In this document: in pieces, positions 61,401 to 64,000 of the stretch
Layout: every line of letters begins with the position of its first letter
How positions within the stretch are numbered: the stretch's first letter is position 1
From: Palsa-506 sp963755815
GTDB taxonomy: Bacteria; Actinomycetota; Actinomycetes; Streptosporangiales; Streptosporangiaceae
Assembly: GCA_963755815.1 (NCBI GenBank)
Contig: CAVWLF010000013.1
Coordinates: 1-64,000, forward strand
Length of the DNA: 64,000 bases
Direction of reading: 5' to 3'
The notes under the pieces: model-generated
What the model was told of the DNA's origin: nothing
Database searches by the model: none
The model's input: the letters and a program-made list of their open reading frames with translations, nothing else
Position numbers and translations under genes: made by a program

Positions 61401-63605
61401 GTGACAGATCCGGCGACTTACCGGCCGGCCCCGGCTCGATCCCCGAGTCGCCGGGGGTCTACCGGTTCCGCGATGCACACGGCCGGGTCATCTACGTCGG
61501 GAAGGCCAAGAACCTCCGTTCCCGGCTGAATTCCTACTTCTCCGACTTCGCCGGGCTGCACCCGCGCACCCAGTCGATGCTGACCTCGGCATCCGCGGTG
61601 GACTGGACGATCGTCTCCACCGAGGTGGAGGCGCTGCAGCTGGAGTATTCCTGGATCAAGGAGTTCGACCCGAGATTCAACGTCAGGTACCGGGACGATA
61701 AGAGCTACCCGTACCTGGCGGTGACCATGGAGGAGGAGTATCCGCGGGTCACCGTGATGCGGGGGGCGAAGCGGCGCGGGGTCCGCTACTTCGGCCCGTA
61801 CTCGCACGCCTGGGCGATCAGGGACACGGTCGACACGCTGCTGCGGGTGTTCCCGGTGCGGACGTGCTCGGCGGGCGTCTTCAAGCGGGCCGGCCAGATC
61901 GGCCGGCCCTGCCTGCTCGGCTACATCGGCAAGTGCTCCGCCCCCTGCGTCGGCCGGGTCAGCGCCGAGGAGCACCTGCTCCTGGCCGAGGAGTTCTGCG
62001 ATTTCATGTCCGGCCAGACCGCCCGGTTCATCCGGCGGCTGGAGGCCCAGATGCGCGAGGCGGCCGCGGCCGAGGAGTTCGAGCGCGCGGCCCGGCTCCG
62101 GGATGACGTCAAGGCGCTGCAGCGCGCGCTGGAGAAGCAGGCGGTGGTCCTGGGCGACGGGACTGACTGCGACGTTATCGCGCTCGCCGAAGACCAGCTT
62201 GAGGCGGCCGCGCAGATTTTCTACATCCGCGGCGGCCGGGTCCGCGGGCAGCGGGGCTGGGTGGTGGACAAGGTCGAGGACGTGACCACGAGCCAGCTCG
62301 TCGAGCATTTCCTCGGCCAGGTGTACGGCGATGACGCCATGGCGGGCGCGGCGACCGCGCCGTACGCCGGCGGGCCGTACGACGGCGAGCCAGCGGAGAC
62401 CGGGCCAGCCGGGACCGGGCCGAGCCGGGACCGGGCTAGCCGGGACCGGGCCAGCCGGGACCGGGCCAGCCGGGACCGGGCCAGCCGGGACCGGGCCGCG
62501 CAGCGGCCGGCAGCCCGGCGCCCGGCAGCCCGGTGCCCGGCGGCCCGAGGCCCGGCAGGCCGCGCCGGGCGCGGACCGCCCTGTGCCGCGCGAGGTGCTC
62601 GTGCCGGTGCTGCCGCCGGACGCGGCGGCGGTCGAGGAATGGCTGGCGGCCTGCCGCGGCGGCCCAGTTTCCCTCCGGGTGCCGCAGCGGGGCGACAAGA
62701 AGGCCCTGCTCACGACCGTGGCGCGAAACGCGGCGGAGTCACTCGCGCTGCATAAGACCAAGCGCGCCAGCGACCTGACGACCCGCAGCCGGGCGCTGCA
62801 CGAGATCATGGATGCGCTCGGGCTCGACGCGGCGCCGTTGCGGATCGAGTGCTACGACGTGTCCAATCTGCAGGGCACCCACGTGGTGGCATCGATGATC
62901 GTCTTTGAGGACGGGCTGGCGCGGAAGTCGGAGTACCGCAGGTTCAGCATCCGCGGCGCCGACGGCACCGACGACGTCGCCTCGATTCACGAGGTGATAT
63001 CCCGCCGGTTCCGGCGCTACCTGGAAGAACGCGAAGCCACCGGGGAACTCGACGTCCTCGGCGACAGCGCGGCCGGGCCGGTAGCGAAGGAAGGCCCGCG
63101 GCCGGGCAAATTCGCCTATCCGCCCAATCTCCTGGTCATCGACGGCGGACCCGCCCAGGTGGCGGCGGCGGTCCGCGCGCTGGACGAGCTTGGCATCGAG
63201 GACGTGGCGGTGTGCGGCCTGGCCAAGCGCCTGGAGGAGGTCTGGCTGCCGGGCGATGACTCGCCGGTGATCCTGCCCCGGACCAGCGAGGGCCTCTACC
63301 TGCTGCAGCGGGTGCGGGACGAGGCGCACCGGTTCGCGATCACGTATCACCGGAAGAAGCGGTCCACGGCCCTGACCGTCAGCGAACTCGACGCGGTACC
63401 GGGCCTGGGCCCGGCCCGGCGGGCCACATTGCTACGGCACTTCGGATCCGTCCGCCGGATCGGCGGGGCGACCGTGGCCGAGATCGCCAGCCTGCCCGGG
63501 TTCGGGCCCAGGCTGGCGGAGGCAGTGCTGGCCGCGCTGGGACCCGGGGCGGCCAGCGGGGCGGGCACTGCGGATACGGGGGAGGAACACAGTGGCCAGA
63601 GATAG
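61401..63605 (+). CDS. uvrC: Excinuclease ABC subunit C (frameshifted twice)
   Basis: UvrC makes both cuts in nucleotide-excision repair. The natural start is GTG 61401, reading TDPATYRPAP; one missing base near 61431 shifts to GSIPESPGVYRFRDAHGRVI, the GIY-YIG domain (with VGKAKNLRSRLNSYF). The protein continues through the Cys-rich CSAPCVGRVSAEEH and UVR motif to a 15-bp repeat region, where an extra G at 62422 shifts it again. The RNase H-like nuclease part (ECYDVSNLQGTHVVASMIVF, LLVIDGGPAQVAAAV) and the C-terminal HhH2 (VPGLGPARRATLLRHFG) are then in frame to 63605. rapZ overlaps the end, as in many actinobacteria. Confidence 0.9.
62405..62495. repeat. 15-bp tandem repeat in uvrC, one unit with an extra base
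   Basis: Six units of CCAGCCGGGACCGGG (62405-62495). The second, 62420-62435, has 16 bases because of an added G at 62422, and this is exactly where the uvrC reading frame changes. In the correct frame the repeat encodes Pro-Ala-Gly-Thr-Gly. Further Pro/Ala/Gly-rich repeats continue to about 62570. Confidence 0.9.
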
Positions 63606-64000
63606 CCATGGTCCCGAGATCGTGATCATCACCGGGATGTCCGGCGCGGGCCGGAGCACCGCGGCGAAGTCGCTGGAGGATCTCGACTGGTTCGTCGCCG
63701 ACAACCTGCCGCCGGACCTGCTGCAGACGATGGTCGATCTGGCCCGGCGGGCGAAGGGCACCGTGCCGCGGATCGCCGTCGTGGTGGACGTGCGCAGCCG
63801 CCCGTTCTCCAGCGACCTGAAGACAGCGATCGGCGAACTCGAAGAGCGGGGCGTCCGGCCCTACGTGGTGTTCCTTGAAGCCAGCGACGACACGCTGGTG
63901 CGCAGGTTCGACAGCGTCCGGCGGCCGCATCCGCTGCAGGAGGGCCGCCGGGTTATCGACGGCATCACCGCCGAGCGGGAACTGCTCCGCGGCCTGCGCG
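63593..64000 (+). CDS. rapZ: RNase adapter/nucleotide-binding protein RapZ (partial)
   Basis: GTG 63593 with GGAGG at 63581-63585, overlapping the uvrC stop by 13 bases. It reads VARDSHGPEIVIITGMSGAG, then RSTAAKSLEDLDWFVADNLP, the P-loop NTPase of the RapZ/YvcJ family (Arg replaces the usual Lys before Ser, as in other actinobacteria), and later VVVDVRSRPF and VFLEASDDTLVRRF. It is cut off by the window end after about 136 residues. The next expected gene is the gluconeogenesis-factor-like CofD and WhiA homolog. Confidence 0.9.

Overview
The window is very GC-rich, tightly packed bacterial DNA with GTG starts, frequent ATGA/GTGA stop-start overlaps, and an actinobacterial gene set: an ergothioneine cluster egtA-B-C-D, the block garA - ftsR-like MerR - bifunctional nuclease - second MerR - glycine riboswitch - gcvP (the order known around Rv1827-Rv1832 of Mycobacterium), uvrC followed by rapZ, a fused TrpEG behind a Trp-codon attenuator, ThyX, and a DUF222/HNH (13E12-family) gene. 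A filamentous or related actinomycete is the best guess; the genus cannot be read from the sequence. No tRNA, rRNA, CRISPR array or complete insertion sequence was recognised.

Layout. 0-0.7 kb: VapBC-type toxin-antitoxin pair. 0.8-5.5 kb: HxlR regulator divergent from an MFS exporter, then an aldehyde dehydrogenase-pobA pair for aromatic aldehydes and 4-hydroxybenzoate. 5.7-12.2 kb: metallo-beta-lactamase-fold hydrolase, and a coupled run of molybdenum hydroxylase, NHL propeller and Tat-type phosphoesterase. 12.3-15.0 kb: DUF1003 protein and FtsH. 15.2-17.7 kb: trp leader/attenuator and trpEG. 17.8-20 kb: secreted protein, thyX, dienelactone hydrolase. 20-20.9 kb: decayed flavohemoglobin. 21.3-24.9 kb: tricorn-type protease. 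24.9-30.4 kb: flavin monooxygenase-SCP2 fusion, CcdA, MetE-like protein, sterol desaturase and a small membrane protein. 30.6-35 kb: egtABCD. 35.1-40 kb: VOC protein, HAD phosphatase, arylsulfatase, DDAH-like hydrolase. 40-43.5 kb: speD divergent from a coupled operon of branched-chain polyamine synthase (BpsA), GNAT, FkbH-like protein and acyl carrier protein. 43.5-47.2 kb: APH-like kinase, MarR, OsmC, thiolase. 47.3-57.5 kb: CDP-alcohol phosphatidyltransferase, GDP-mannose pyrophosphorylase/phosphomannomutase fusion, garA-to-gcvP block and a cupin. 57.5-59.8 kb: DUF222/HNH unit bounded by 21-bp inverted repeats. 59.8-64 kb: HpnB-like glycosyltransferase containing a minisatellite, uvrC, and rapZ running off the end.

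Two things stand out. First, speD-bpsA-GNAT-fkbH-acp looks like an undescribed pathway linking decarboxylated-SAM/aminopropyl chemistry to a glyceryl- or acyl-ACP loading pair. Second, the 2.24-kb DUF222/HNH unit has matched inverted ends that overlap the stop codons of both neighbouring genes, and a third partial copy of the end sequence lies 4.4 kb away.

A caution: at least eight otherwise well-conserved genes (NHL gene, trpEG, tricorn, egtA, fkbH-like, thiolase, hpnB-like, and uvrC twice) are each broken by a one-base (or equivalent) shift in GC-rich or repeated sequence, while the protein continues intact in the next frame. Several would be hard to lose, so consensus indels in the assembly are as likely as real mutations. 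The flavohemoglobin remnant is different: it has lost whole domains and is a genuine pseudogene. Frameshifted genes are entered below as single features covering both frames.
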